Of a DNA stretch of 64,000 nt, positions 17,322 to 26,126 are shown piece after piece. Source of the stretch: Phycisphaeraceae bacterium. Its GTDB lineage: Bacteria > Planctomycetota > Phycisphaerae > Phycisphaerales > Phycisphaeraceae. Position 1 is the stretch's first letter. Each line of letters opens with the position of its first letter. The DNA lies in NCBI GenBank assembly GCA_020851465.1, contig JADZCR010000003.1, forward strand, positions 124,001-188,000. Direction: 5' to 3'. The notes under the pieces are model-generated. The model saw only the letters and a list, made by a program, of their open reading frames with translations. It searched no databases and was not told the DNA's origin. The translations under genes and the position numbers were made by a program.

Positions 17322-17339
17322 CGATCACGCCGGTGATCG
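17322..17339. terminator. Hairpin between convergent genes, possible weak terminator
   Basis: CGATCAC (17322-17328) and GTGATCG (17333-17339) form a perfect 7-bp stem with a 4-base loop, between the stop at 17312 and the stop of the opposite-strand ATPase gene at 17375. No T-tract follows, so intrinsic termination is doubtful. Confidence 0.3.
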
Positions 17340-17374
17340 CTGCGGTAGCTCATTTCAGCAACTCGATTCTTCTC

Positions 17375-18850
17375 TCATCCGCGATAGCTCGATCCGCTCG
17401 AAGTCGCGCTCTTGCTCAAGCGATTGTTGACGTACAGTGCTTCGAGGATGAACTCACCGGCGCACGCCAGGTTTTGTTCGTCCTTGGCATCGAGCTTCAA
17501 CCGCTTGGCCAGGTCCGCTGCGGCCTTGTGCAGGCCGGTCACATGTTTCATGTTGGCGACCTGCTCCGCAGCCGGGATTTCGTCACCGACCGCGATGGTC
17601 AGACCGTCCTTGAACTGATCGGAAATTTCCTCGTAGTCGTCGATATCGCTGATTTGATCGAAGACGGCTTTGACTGCTTCACCCAGGAGTGAGACGACGA
17701 GTTTATCTTCGCCGCCCTGTCCATCCTCGGCGAGCATCAGCTCGATTTTCCCGCGACAACTGGCGACCAGATGCTGCAGATCGCAGATGCGGGGCACGAC
17801 CCGCGCTTCGCCGGTGATGATTCCGCGTCGCTCCGCGCTCGACACCATGTTTTCCGCACAGGCGATGCTGGTACGGACGCTGACTCCTGACGCCTGATTG
17901 ATGTGCGGGCTTTTGCGCGCCAGGGCGACGGCTTCCTCCAGGATGCGGTGCATGAATTCAGGGATCACCACCTCCGGCGTGCCGTTCTGTGCTGCATGAG
18001 TGCGAGTGCGCTCCGTCTGGCCTGCGGAGGACTTTCCGCGATCGATCCACGCATTGGCGCGGGTGATCGCCAGTGCTTCCTCCGTCGTCTGCGGGTAGTG
18101 CGTGCGGATGACCGAGCCGATGCGATCCTTCAGCGGTGTGACAATCCGGCCGCGGTTGGTGTAATCCTCCGGGTTGGCCGAAAAGGCGAGGCAGACATCC
18201 AGACTCAGACGGATCGGATATCCGCGAATCTGCACGTCGCGCTCCTCCAGCACGTTAAAGAGTCCGACCTGTATGCGCGGTGCCAGATCGGGTAATTCGT
18301 TGATGGCGAAAAGTCCCCGGTTCGTGCGCGGAATCAGCCCCAGGTGCATGGTCGATTCGTCGGAGAGGTATCGCCCTTCCGCATGTTTGATGATGTCGAT
18401 TTCACCGATCAGGTCGGCAATGGTCACATCCGGCGTGGCGAGTTTTTCGTGATAGCGTTCGGAACGGTGAAGCCAGCGGAGAGCCGCGTCGTCACCCTGC
18501 TCACGCACGACGCGCTTGCCCATCACGGTCATCGGTTCGAGGGGATCGTCGGGAATCTCCAGTTCCGCCAGCACGGGAATCCATTCATCGAGCAGGTCGG
18601 GCAGCATTCGGAGCATGCGTGTTTTCGCCTGCCCGCGAAGTCCCAGGAACAGCATGTCATGGCGCGAGAGGATGGCATGGATGATCTGCGGCAGGACGGT
18701 CGCGCGATAGCCGACGATGCCGGGAAAAATCGGCTCGCTGCTTTTGAGTCGGGCGATCAGGTTGTCACGAAGCTCCTGCTTGACCGTCCGGTAGCGGTAC
18801 GGTGTACGCCTGAGTTGGCCAAGCGTGGCGGGCTGCGGGTGATGCGGCAT
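17375..18850 (-). CDS. MoxR/ChlI-like AAA+ ATPase
   Basis: This is a cytoplasmic AAA+ ATPase resembling magnesium-chelatase subunit I and MoxR proteins, usually chaperone-like remodelling enzymes. From the ATG at 18850 it has 491 residues. Walker A is GLRGQAKT at about residues 70-77; the Walker B region GLFAINELPDL near residue 185 has Asn-Glu in place of Asp-Glu. Further on are the sensor segment SLDVCLAFSANPEDYTNRGRI and IGSVIRTHYPQT. The C-terminal third is helical and hydrophilic. MoxR-type ATPases normally sit beside a von Willebrand A protein; no such neighbour is present. ATG 18850 has GGGAAG five bases before it; an in-frame ATG at 18892 extends the frame but has no ribosome site. 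Function here is unknown. Confidence 0.78.
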   Translation of the reverse strand: MPHHPQPATLGQLRRTPYRYRTVKQELRDNLIARLKSSEPIFPGIVGYRATVLPQIIHAILSRHDMLFLGLRGQAKTRMLRMLPDLLDEWIPVLAELEIPDDPLEPMTVMGKRVVREQGDDAALRWLHRSERYHEKLATPDVTIADLIGEIDIIKHAEGRYLSDESTMHLGLIPRTNRGLFAINELPDLAPRIQVGLFNVLEERDVQIRGYPIRLSLDVCLAFSANPEDYTNRGRIVTPLKDRIGSVIRTHYPQTTEEALAITRANAWIDRGKSSAGQTERTRTHAAQNGTPEVVIPEFMHRILEEAVALARKSPHINQASGVSVRTSIACAENMVSSAERRGIITGEARVVPRICDLQHLVASCRGKIELMLAEDGQGGEDKLVVSLLGEAVKAVFDQISDIDDYEEISDQFKDGLTIAVGDEIPAAEQVANMKHVTGLHKAAADLAKRLKLDAKDEQNLACAGEFILEALYVNNRLSKSATSSGSSYRG

Positions 18851-19072
18851 GTTGCTTCCCATTCCTGACAAGGAACCGATGACGGTCATCAAACGCTAGA
18901 GATGCCGTGCGGGGAAGTCAAAGAAATGATTCTTGCCGCAAGCAAGCGAAATCGACAACCGCCTCAAGCTGGTTCCCAGCCAGGCTCCGATAGAATGGCC
19001 GACGTTGGCTCATCGCTTGATACCCCGTTATCATGATGGCTTGATCCGTTTATCAGTACTAGGAGTGCCCCT

Positions 19073-19498
19073 TTGAGTCGAAGCAAGCTCCTGATCGCTG
19101 TAAGTTCGCCGTGGGCCAGCGAAAAGTTGACCACGCCGATCGCGGACATGGCCAAGCGGCTCGACGCGGAAGTAGTCGTCGCCCATGTCGCGCAGACGCA
19201 GGATGAGGACGAGCATGAGTCAGACGCGACACAACGCGGTGAGCAGACGCTGAAACTGCTGACCGAGGGCTTGCGTGCCGCCGGCGTTCGCTGCGAACAG
19301 GTCATGCTTTTTGCCGATGACGTGCCCAAGGCCATCATCAAAACCGCCAAGGACCGAAGCTGCACGATGATCGTGCTGGGGCTGACGGGTAAAGGTGTCT
19401 TCAAGCGTCTCATCGCAGGCGACGTGCCGGGTAACATCATCCGCATGGCTGACATGCCCGTCCTGCTCTGCCCGGCGAACTGGTCAGGCATGATCTGA
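19073..19498 (+). CDS. Universal stress protein (UspA family), TTG start
   Basis: This is a 141-residue single-domain universal stress protein, a soluble alpha/beta nucleotide-binding fold. It begins MSRSKLLIAVSSPWASEK. ADDVPKAIIKTAKDRSCTMIVLGLTGKG near residue 82 corresponds to the (A)xxIxxxAxxxxxDLIVxGxxG region. The ATP-binding G-2x-G-9x-G-(S/T) signature is partly altered: glycines and GDVPGNIIRMADMPVLL follow, but the usual serine is not obvious. So ATP binding is uncertain. The start is TTG at 19073: AGGAG sits at 19061-19065, seven bases before it, and no ATG fits. Target process is unknown. Confidence 0.85.
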   Translation: MSRSKLLIAVSSPWASEKLTTPIADMAKRLDAEVVVAHVAQTQDEDEHESDATQRGEQTLKLLTEGLRAAGVRCEQVMLFADDVPKAIIKTAKDRSCTMIVLGLTGKGVFKRLIAGDVPGNIIRMADMPVLLCPANWSGMI

Positions 19499-19633
19499 GT
19501 TGCGCCGTCGGGCTGAGCCGTTGACTTGGGATGCTCTGAGATATTCAGCAGTCGAATGCTCGAACCGCGACACACCACCAGACTCCGCAGGCAAGTAACG
19601 CACCCCTGCAACCGATTGGCTATTGTCCAGACG

Positions 19634-20710
19634 ATGCGGCATGCTCCCCCTCGCTGCACGATCTATCGCTGCATTCCAGCGGTCGTCCTCGCGTTGATCT
19701 TCCCGGCTTTCGTCTCCGCGCAGACCACAAAACCCGCCTCCTCGGTCAAGTATCTCTCCACCGTGACGCTCGGCTCCTCCGCACGCGATCAAAATAAAAA
19801 AAGTTTCAAAGTCACGGGCCTCAGCGGAATCGTCTGGATGCAGGACAACCGCTATCTGGCGGTGATGGACAATTCCAACCACGTGGTCGCATTGCGCATC
19901 AATCTGCACGAAGACGGCAAGATTCAGTCGGCAAGCATCGCAGGCGGATTGTCGCTCGACCAATCGCTCGATTTTGAAGGCATCACCGTCAGCCCGCACG
20001 AAAAAAACATGGTGCTGCTGTCACAGGAAGGCGAGGGAAACGAACCGCCGGACATTCGCAAGTTTGATCTCAAGACCGGCCAATACACAGCACGAGCAAA
20101 AATGCCGGTCGTCTTCGCGCAGCGGCGGGGTAATCTCGGCCTCGAATCACTCACGATGACTGCCGACGGCGGGGAAATATGGACCGCCAACGAGGAAGCA
20201 CTTTCCGTCGATGGCGACACTTCCACCAAGGAGCGAGGCACGATCGTGCGGCTGGTACGGATCATTCCTGCCATGAAAACCTACGCGGTCTCCTCACAAT
20301 TTGCGTATGAGACCGATCCGATTCCCACCGGTCTGCTGCCGGTGCCGAGCGTCGGCAAACTTGAAAGCCGTAGCGGTGTGAGCGATCTGGTCGCGCTGCC
20401 TGACGGACGGCTGCTGGTGCTGGAGCGGTCGTTTCTCAATCAAAGCATCGTCTCATCGCTTGAGTCGCGGATTTACCTGGTCGATTTTGCCGGCGCGACA
20501 GACATCAACAGCAACACTCAGGGCCTCAAAGGTCAGGAGTTCACCCCGGTCAGAAAAATGCTGCTCTGGTCCGGCTCGGTCGGTAACCTCGAAGGCCTTG
20601 CCCTTGGGCCGCAGATAAAAAACGGCAACCGCACGCTGATCGGTGTGACCGACGGCAACGGCGTACTGGGTAACAGCGTCGTGTCATTCGAACTTGATCT
20701 GGAAAAGTGA
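19634..20710 (+). CDS. Secreted phytase-like esterase (PF13449-type beta-propeller)
   Basis: This is a 358-residue exported protein of the 'esterase-like activity of phytase' type. Residues 1-30 form a signal peptide, with hydrophobic core IPAVVLALIFPAFVSAQ. The mature part carries the family's repeated segments: GLSGIVWMQDNRYLAVMDNS near residue 62, LDFEGITVSPHEKNMVLLSQEG near residue 112, LGLESLTMTADGGEIWTANE near residue 165, and LPDGRLLVLERSFL near residue 250. The closing segment NLEGLALGPQI lies near residue 318. These blocks are characteristic of a beta-propeller that binds or cleaves phosphate or ester substrates. Biochemical activity of most members is unproven. The ATG at 19634 lacks a Shine-Dalgarno sequence; TATTGT lies 7 bases upstream. 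A longer frame to 19526 would hide the signal peptide. Confidence 0.8.
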   Translation: MRHAPPRCTIYRCIPAVVLALIFPAFVSAQTTKPASSVKYLSTVTLGSSARDQNKKSFKVTGLSGIVWMQDNRYLAVMDNSNHVVALRINLHEDGKIQSASIAGGLSLDQSLDFEGITVSPHEKNMVLLSQEGEGNEPPDIRKFDLKTGQYTARAKMPVVFAQRRGNLGLESLTMTADGGEIWTANEEALSVDGDTSTKERGTIVRLVRIIPAMKTYAVSSQFAYETDPIPTGLLPVPSVGKLESRSGVSDLVALPDGRLLVLERSFLNQSIVSSLESRIYLVDFAGATDINSNTQGLKGQEFTPVRKMLLWSGSVGNLEGLALGPQIKNGNRTLIGVTDGNGVLGNSVVSFELDLEK

Positions 20711-20736
20711 ACAGACGAAGCCAGCGTCATTTCACC

Positions 20737-20757
20737 CGCTGACCCGGCGGATCAGCG
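20737..20757. terminator. Possible bidirectional terminator
   Basis: CGCTGA (20737-20742) and TCAGCG (20752-20757) pair across a 9-base loop, followed on the plus strand by ACGTGTTTTC. It sits between the convergent esterase-like gene (stop 20710) and lutC (stop 20766). The stem is short, so confidence is low. Confidence 0.35.
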
Positions 20758-20765
20758 ACGTGTTT

Positions 20766-21485
20766 TCATGCGTCTTCCACCAGCATCACATGCACCGCGC
20801 CCGGGCCGTGGACACCGGTAATCAGCACCCCTTCGATATCCGCGGTCTTGGATGGGCCGGTGATAAAGGCCATACTGCTGGGCAGTTCCCTTCCTCGCTT
20901 GCCCTTGATCCGTGCCCAGTAATCCAGCATGTCAGGGAGAATATCGCTGGCTCGCACCAGCGGGATATGGACAGGCGGGATCAGACTCAGGCCGCGACTG
21001 TGACCGGCGTCGCTGTTGCAGATCATCGTTCCGGTCTCAGCAAGCGCAGCATGGACATCGGTGATGCCCGCATCGGTGTCGTACTGGGTATCCAGTCCGG
21101 GCGCAGCCTGCCAGTCCACCACTTCGATGCCCTTGCGTCGGATCGACTCCTTAAGCCCAAGAGCCTGAGGAAGACTTCCGACGCCGACCACGACGCGCCG
21201 AGCGGAAACGCTTTCAAGCACAGCCAGAACTTCGCGGGTCAGGTCGGCGGACTTGATCCGGCGCACTTTCATGCCCACGAGTGTTGCGCGTTTCTCGAAC
21301 AATGCGACGAGATCATCACTCGGCCGCGCAAGTCGCGCAATCGTCTCATCCACCGCAGGCGGAGGAGGGGCAGGCTCAGTTCGGCTCCGACCCAGCGCGG
21401 CACGCACCCTCGCGATGAACTCAGCTGGATCGGCACCCAAATGTCCTTTCATCTCATTCATCACGTTGCTCGACTTCCACGCCAC
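20766..21485 (-). CDS. lutC: LutC-family LUD-domain protein
   Basis: LutC is one of three proteins of the L-lactate oxidation complex LutABC. It is a soluble LUD-domain protein. The 239-residue product has RVRAALGRSR near residue 26, RRVVVGVGSLPQALGL near residue 95, DAGITDVHAALAETGTMICNSDAGHSRGLSLIPPVHI starting near residue 135, and the C-terminal TGPSKTADIEGVLITGVHGPG near residue 210. The last block is the family signature. It starts 11 bases after lutB and is the last gene of lutA-lutB-lutC on this strand. The first codons are uncertain: residues 9 and 12 are also methionines. Lactate is the substrate in Bacillus; in other bacteria the family may act on other hydroxy acids, so substrate is inferred. 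Confidence 0.9.
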   Translation of the reverse strand: MAWKSSNVMNEMKGHLGADPAEFIARVRAALGRSRTEPAPPPPAVDETIARLARPSDDLVALFEKRATLVGMKVRRIKSADLTREVLAVLESVSARRVVVGVGSLPQALGLKESIRRKGIEVVDWQAAPGLDTQYDTDAGITDVHAALAETGTMICNSDAGHSRGLSLIPPVHIPLVRASDILPDMLDYWARIKGKRGRELPSSMAFITGPSKTADIEGVLITGVHGPGAVHVMLVEDA

Positions 21486-21496
21486 GATCCGGGCAA

Positions 21497-23116
21497 TCAG
21501 GCCTCTTTCGACTTTTTATCTTTTTCGTGTTCATCCCACCATTGGCGGAAACTTCGTGCCGGCGGCGTCGGCATGTCGCGCTCACGGGTCCAGCTCTTGA
21601 CCGGGCCGGGCGCATCGCTGAGCCAGCCGCGCGAGGCGTAGGGATCGCTGCCTGCGCGTCCGAGCGAGCCGTTACCGCGAGCCTGGAGACGGAACATCCA
21701 TTTCTGCATCCACCCGCCGAGGCGATAGGTCAGGCTGTTACGCAGCGTCGCAGCCCACACCCGGTAAATCAGGCGATCCGGCCACCTCGTGATTTTCTGT
21801 TTTATCTGATCCCGTCGCAGTTGGATCAGAAACTTGGGAATGTTGATCTTGACCGGGCATGCCTCGTAACAAGCGCCGCAGAGCGAGCTGGCGTGCGGCA
21901 GGTCGGGGTAATTTCCCAGACCTTTGAGCATCGGCGTCAGAATCGCTCCGATCGGGCCGGAGTAAACCGACCCGTAGGCGTGCCCGCCGATCTTGCGATA
22001 CACCGGGCACGTATTCAGGCATGCGCCGCAGCGGATGCAGCGCAGCATCTCGCGCGTCTCCTCCTTAAGCGTCTTCACCCGGCCGTTGTCCACAAGGATG
22101 ATGTGCATCTCCTCCGGGCCGTCATGCTCGTCAGGTCTCCTGGGACCGGTCATGAAGTGGTTGTAAACCGTCAGCGGCTGGCCGGTCGCGCTGCGGGCGA
22201 GCAGCTTAAGCAGGACGCCCAGATGTTCCAGCGAGGGCACCAGCTTTTCAATGCCGACAAATGCGACCAGCACGCGCGGCGCACTGGTACACAGACGGCC
22301 GTTGCCTTCATTCGTGCAGATCACCACGGTGCCGGTGTCGGCAATGAGAAAATTCCCGCCGCAAATGCCCATATCCGCCTGGCGATACTTGTTCCGCAGC
22401 AGGTTTCGCGCGATCTGGCAGAGCTTTCCGGGGTCTTCGGTGTATTCGACATGCAATTCGCGTGTGAACGCTCTGGCGGTGGCGGCGCGGTCCTTGTGGA
22501 TCATCGGCTGCACAATGTGCGACGGCGCATCCTTATCAAGCTGAAGGATGAACTCCCCCAGGTCCGTCTCCACTGTCTCGACGCCGATCGACTCCAGCTT
22601 CGGCAGCAGGTGCATTTCCTCCGTGACCATCGACTTGCTCTTGACGCAGAGCTTCGCGCCGCACTTCCGGGCGATGTCGAGACAGATACCGTTCGCTTCA
22701 TCCGTCGTCTCCGCAAAGTGAACCTTTGCACCGGCTGCGGCGGCGTTGGTGACGAATTGTTCGAGGTAGTAATCGAGATGGTCGAGCGTGTGCTGCTTGA
22801 TCCGACCGCCCAGCTCACGCATGCGGTTGTAGTTGTCGCCAAAGGCTTCGAGACAGATGCGCTTGCGTGCGCGATCTTTGCTCAAAGTGGCGGAGTTGAC
22901 GAACTGCTGGAGCTGCGCGTCGTGAGTGGCTTTTTCCACACGCGGCTGCATGTGGTAAGGCAGCGTGACATCGAGCGGGTTGGTGTCGTGAATCTCGGTG
23001 ATATTGCCTTGCCCCATCGCGGCACCGGTGAACGCGGAGCCATCGGTCGGGCCGGGTAATACGTGTACGTCCTTCGGTTCGGGCGGCGGTGATTTGGGCA
23101 AAGACGCGGGATTCAT
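21497..23116 (-). CDS. lutB: LutB-family iron-sulfur protein
   Basis: LutB is the iron-sulfur electron-transfer subunit of the LutABC lactate oxidation complex. From the ATG at 23116 the protein has 539 residues. It combines an LUD domain (about residues 90-320, with AETTDEANGICLDIARKCGAK and ICGGNFLIADTGTVVICTNEGNGR) with two 4Fe-4S ferredoxin-type clusters. The first cluster is CIRCGACLNTCPVYRKIGGH near residue 360, and the second is SSLCGACYEACPVKINIPK near residue 410. The C-terminal region has the family's membrane-proximal WMQKWMFRLQARG type sequence. The open frame extends to 23215, which would overlap lutA by 29 bases. Start choice is uncertain because no strong ribosome site is present at either; GGA occurs just before 23116. 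Confidence 0.9.
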   Translation of the reverse strand: MNPASLPKSPPPEPKDVHVLPGPTDGSAFTGAAMGQGNITEIHDTNPLDVTLPYHMQPRVEKATHDAQLQQFVNSATLSKDRARKRICLEAFGDNYNRMRELGGRIKQHTLDHLDYYLEQFVTNAAAAGAKVHFAETTDEANGICLDIARKCGAKLCVKSKSMVTEEMHLLPKLESIGVETVETDLGEFILQLDKDAPSHIVQPMIHKDRAATARAFTRELHVEYTEDPGKLCQIARNLLRNKYRQADMGICGGNFLIADTGTVVICTNEGNGRLCTSAPRVLVAFVGIEKLVPSLEHLGVLLKLLARSATGQPLTVYNHFMTGPRRPDEHDGPEEMHIILVDNGRVKTLKEETREMLRCIRCGACLNTCPVYRKIGGHAYGSVYSGPIGAILTPMLKGLGNYPDLPHASSLCGACYEACPVKINIPKFLIQLRRDQIKQKITRWPDRLIYRVWAATLRNSLTYRLGGWMQKWMFRLQARGNGSLGRAGSDPYASRGWLSDAPGPVKSWTRERDMPTPPARSFRQWWDEHEKDKKSKEA

Positions 23117-23186
23117 AATTCCATCAGTCGTAGGTGAGTCGCCTTGCAACTCCTTCACATCCGGATCATTCACATATCCGAGCCGT

Positions 23187-23999
23187 TCACGTCTTGATCG
23201 GGCCGCAGCCCGCAATGGCTGTCCGTGGTTTCTGCCCAGCCGGATGTAGATAATCGTCGTGCCGCTCCATCAGGCCGAGGCTCTCGGCGATGATTTCCGC
23301 CAGACTCTTAAACGCCACGCCCGCTCCCTCTCGCCGACACGATCCGGAGATATTCATCGTACAACCGGCATCATTACTGATAACCGTCTGCGCGCCGGTC
23401 GCCGCGATGCACGCCACCTTGTCGCGCACCATCGTGCCTGAGATGTCCGGATACTTCATCGCAAACGTCCCGCCGAAACCGCAGCACTGCTCGGATTTTT
23501 CCAGCGGCACATACTCCAGACCGTCAATCTGCCGGATGATCTGCTCGGCTTCATTGGTGATGCCAATGCCGCGCAGGTGACACGAATAGTGATACGTAGC
23601 CTTGCCTTTCCATTTGGCACCCAGCTGCGTCAGATCGACCTTGAGCACTTTGACCAGGTATTCGATGAACTCATAGGTTTTGTCGGCGAACTTTCGCGCG
23701 TCGTGTTCCCACGCATGGTCGCCGTGAAAAAGCTCAGGGTAGTAGTCTCGAACCATGGCGGCGCACGAGCCGGAAGGCGTGACGACGTGGTCCGAGTTCT
23801 CAAAGACCTGAATCATCCGCTTGGCCAGCTCGCGGGATTCATCGTGGAAGCCGTTGTTGTACATCGGCTGCCCGCAGCACGTCTGCGCCTGCGGGAAGTC
23901 CACTTCACACCCCAGATGCTCAAGTACCTTGACCATTGCAATTCCGGTGCGCGGATAAAACGTGTCCGACAGACAGGTGATAAAAATCGACACCTTCAT
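23187..23999 (-). CDS. lutA: LutA-family iron-sulfur oxidoreductase
   Basis: LutA is the CCG-domain subunit of the LutABC complex. The 270-residue product from the ATG at 23999 starts MKVSIFITCLSDTFYP. It has two cysteine-rich repeats typical of heterodisulfide-reductase/glycolate-oxidase Fe-S subunits: QAQTCCGQPMYNNGF near residue 40 and KSEQCCGFGGTFAMKYP near residue 190. Other conserved cysteines lie in PSGSCAAMVRDYYP near residue 75 and SNDAGCTMNISG near residue 230. It is first in lutA-lutB-lutC. There is no Shine-Dalgarno sequence, but a promoter-like TTGTGT-17-TAACCT-type arrangement (here TAAACT) lies directly before the ATG, suggesting a near-leaderless mRNA. Confidence 0.9.
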   Translation of the reverse strand: MKVSIFITCLSDTFYPRTGIAMVKVLEHLGCEVDFPQAQTCCGQPMYNNGFHDESRELAKRMIQVFENSDHVVTPSGSCAAMVRDYYPELFHGDHAWEHDARKFADKTYEFIEYLVKVLKVDLTQLGAKWKGKATYHYSCHLRGIGITNEAEQIIRQIDGLEYVPLEKSEQCCGFGGTFAMKYPDISGTMVRDKVACIAATGAQTVISNDAGCTMNISGSCRREGAGVAFKSLAEIIAESLGLMERHDDYLHPAGQKPRTAIAGCGPIKT

Positions 24000-24006
24000 G
24001 CGATGA

Positions 24007-24035
24007 AGTTTAGGGGCGAAGATATGGGAACACAA
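24007..24035 (-). promoter_or_regulatory. Candidate lutABC promoter overlapping the translation start region
   Basis: On the minus strand TTGTGT is followed after 17 bases by TAAACT, which ends 7 bases before the lutA ATG at 23999. Transcription would then begin at or next to the start codon. This fits the absence of a Shine-Dalgarno sequence for lutA. Confidence 0.45.
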
Positions 24036-24101
24036 CGGAGCCGGTGGATAACAACCGGTGCGTCTTTTCCCGTATAGCCGTCTGACCTGTTGAGCCGCGG
24101 C

Positions 24102-24914
24102 TCACACTCCCACTCCACCGCGCATCACCGGCACCAAATCCGGCGACGGCCCCTTTTTCAATCCCGGCACCATGTAGCCGATCTGGTACGCGATCCGCGT
24201 TTCGTTCGATACGTTCGTGCTGCTGCCGTGCGGCAGATACTTGTCGAAGATCAACGCCTGGCCGGGGCGCATCACGGCTGGAATCTTCCACGAGGTGTCA
24301 AACTTCCCCTGCCACTCGCGTTTCTCCGTACTCCATTCGTGCTCCAGCAAGCCTTCACGATGTCGTCCGGGCAGGACCCAGAGCGTGCCGTTGTCCACAG
24401 TCGTGCGTGAAATAGCGACCCACATGGTGAAACCATTGCCCGGCGCGGTCAGCAGATCGACATTCGAGTCTTTCGCGTAGTCACCCTTGAGCGCGTACCA
24501 CTGGTCCTGATGCCAGGCGAAGGCATTATCGCGTGCTGTGATCGTGGACTTCTGATCGCGGCTGGCCGGCGGCTTGATGATCGTCTGGTTCCAAGTCATG
24601 TCCGCATCCGGGCCGATGAGGTCGCGGCAGAGGTCGAGAATGATCGGGTGCCTGCAAAACGCAGCGCAGGGTTCGCTGTATTCCTGAAGCCGGGCGATAA
24701 ACGGCCGGTAGCGAATCTGATCGAGCGTGATCGCGTCAGCATTGTTCCGCTGAGCTTGCTCGATCTGCTCGCCCCAGATGCGTTCCATCTCGGATCGCAC
24801 GGAGGCGATCGTCGCTTCGTCGAAGATCACAGGGGTGACGAAGAATCCGTCAGCAGTGAGTTGTTGGCGATGGGCAGCGGTGACGCGAAAGGTCGATGCG
24901 GTGGTAGCGGGCAT
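24102..24914 (-). CDS. Phytanoyl-CoA dioxygenase (PhyH)-family protein
   Basis: This is a predicted Fe(II)/2-oxoglutarate-dependent oxygenase of the PhyH family, 270 residues. The iron triad is visible: the HxD motif in FAWHQDQWYAL near residue 152, and the distal histidine in DKYLPHGSSTN near residue 230. The 2-oxoglutarate-binding arginine is in NETRIAYQIGYM a few residues later. Tryptophan-rich WVAISRTTVDNGTLWVLPGRHREGL near residue 182 is the family's core strand region. Substrates of bacterial members range from small osmolytes to natural products and cannot be guessed here. It is preceded by no Shine-Dalgarno sequence; TAAAAT lies 6 bases before the ATG. The lutABC genes lie downstream on the same strand and the P-protein gene upstream. 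Confidence 0.85.
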   Translation of the reverse strand: MPATTASTFRVTAAHRQQLTADGFFVTPVIFDEATIASVRSEMERIWGEQIEQAQRNNADAITLDQIRYRPFIARLQEYSEPCAAFCRHPIILDLCRDLIGPDADMTWNQTIIKPPASRDQKSTITARDNAFAWHQDQWYALKGDYAKDSNVDLLTAPGNGFTMWVAISRTTVDNGTLWVLPGRHREGLLEHEWSTEKREWQGKFDTSWKIPAVMRPGQALIFDKYLPHGSSTNVSNETRIAYQIGYMVPGLKKGPSPDLVPVMRGGVGV

Positions 24915-24949
24915 ACCCGGATTTTAACAGCGCGGTTCTCCAACGCATG

Positions 24950-24979
24950 AAAAAACAACCTTCGCAGCAGACACCTGCG
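24950..24979 (-). terminator. Possible terminator after the P-protein gene
   Basis: On the minus strand CGCAG (24979-24975) and CTGCG (24967-24963) can pair across a 7-base loop, followed eight bases later by a run of six T (24955-24950). It lies 53 bases past the P-protein stop. The stem is only 5 bp, so this is tentative. Confidence 0.35.
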
Positions 24980-25031
24980 TTTCGCGGCTGCGGTATTGCA
25001 AAGGCCCCCGGCGACAACCTGATAACGAGCG

Positions 25032-26126
25032 TTAAACGATCTCATCGGCTCGCGGGAACGAGCCGAGCACCGTCAGTTGCAGGCAGTGCTTGCGTGCTGC
25101 TTCGATCGCTTTGGCTACGTGCGGCTCGGTGTGATGGCCGGGACATTCAATGAAAAAGGCATACTCCCAATTCGCACGCTTGCTCGGGCGGTTGGCGATG
25201 TTCGTCAGATTCAGGTTCGCGTCGCGAAAGACTTCGAGAACTTCCGCCAGCGCGCCGGCTTTGTGAGCTGTCGTAAACATCAGCGCGGTTTTATCGTCAC
25301 CCGTGGCTTTGGCGCTGTTGGGGCTGATGATAAAGAACCGCGTCGTGTTGGCGGGGTTGTCCTCGATGTTTGCGAACTGGATTTTGAGGTTGTAGATCTC
25401 GGCTGCCAGCGTCGAGCCGATCGCCGCCGCTCCGGGTTCCTTCGATGCCATCTCGGCTGCTTTGGAGCTTGACGCAACCGGGATGCGTTCCGCCTGGCGC
25501 AGTTGAACACCCAGCCACTTGCGACACTGGCTGAAGACTTCCGGCTTTGAGTAAACGCGCTTGATCTCCTCAACCGAGCAGTTCGCCAGCACGTTGTGGT
25601 GGACGTTGATGAGCACCTCGCCATACACCTGCGCGGTGGTGTCGAGGAACGAATCGAGCGTCTCGCCGATACCGCCGATTTCCGAGTTTTCGACCGGCAC
25701 GAGTCCCAGGTCCACGTGACCGCGGCCGATCTCATCAAAGATGGCCTGTATGTCTTCGAGATTGTTGTATTCAACCCCCGCGGAACCGAACTTTCGCCGG
25801 GCGGCGACGTGGCTGAAACTTCCCGGCGGGCCCAGATAGCCGACCCGTAATGATCGCTCCAGTGCGAAGCTTCCGCTCATCAGCTCCCGCCACATCGCGA
25901 TAAGACAAGCGTCGGGCAGCGGTCCCTTGTTGTAGCTGCGGACTTGATCGAGAACCTTACGCTCACGTTCGGGAGCGTAAACGGGCGTCTTGCCGTCGCG
26001 CTTGACCTTGCCGATCTCGACGACAACCTTGGCCCGCTCATTGAGCAGGTCAACGATTTCCCGATCGAGCTGGTCGATGCGTTTGCGCAGCGGCGCGAGA
26101 TTGGATTGCGCGTCAGAGTTATCCAT
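25032..26126 (-). CDS. pheA: Bifunctional chorismate mutase / prephenate dehydratase (P-protein)
   Basis: This enzyme converts chorismate to prephenate and then to phenylpyruvate on the phenylalanine branch. The 364-residue length is that of bifunctional P-proteins. Residues 10-95 are an AroQ-type chorismate mutase (LRKRIDQLDREIVDLLNERAK, with YAPERERKVL later). The dehydratase domain starts at VGYLGPPGSFSHVAA near residue 95. It continues through DLGLVPVENSEIGGIGETLD near residue 138 and the catalytic NTTRFFIISP region near residue 265. The C-terminal ACT domain, with KTALMFTTAHKAGALAEVLEVF near residue 285, ends in an ESRP-like regulatory stretch written here as NWEYAFFIECPGH. Phenylalanine feedback inhibition is expected from the family. 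No Shine-Dalgarno sequence; TACAAT ends 10 bases before ATG. Confidence 0.95.
   Translation of the reverse strand: MDNSDAQSNLAPLRKRIDQLDREIVDLLNERAKVVVEIGKVKRDGKTPVYAPERERKVLDQVRSYNKGPLPDACLIAMWRELMSGSFALERSLRVGYLGPPGSFSHVAARRKFGSAGVEYNNLEDIQAIFDEIGRGHVDLGLVPVENSEIGGIGETLDSFLDTTAQVYGEVLINVHHNVLANCSVEEIKRVYSKPEVFSQCRKWLGVQLRQAERIPVASSSKAAEMASKEPGAAAIGSTLAAEIYNLKIQFANIEDNPANTTRFFIISPNSAKATGDDKTALMFTTAHKAGALAEVLEVFRDANLNLTNIANRPSKRANWEYAFFIECPGHHTEPHVAKAIEAARKHCLQLTVLGSFPRADEIV

Noticed and set aside
21527..23059. 510-codon plus-strand frame opposite lutB
   Set aside because: Arg/Ala/His-rich shadow; the minus strand encodes an unmistakable LutB with paired ferredoxin-type cysteine motifs.
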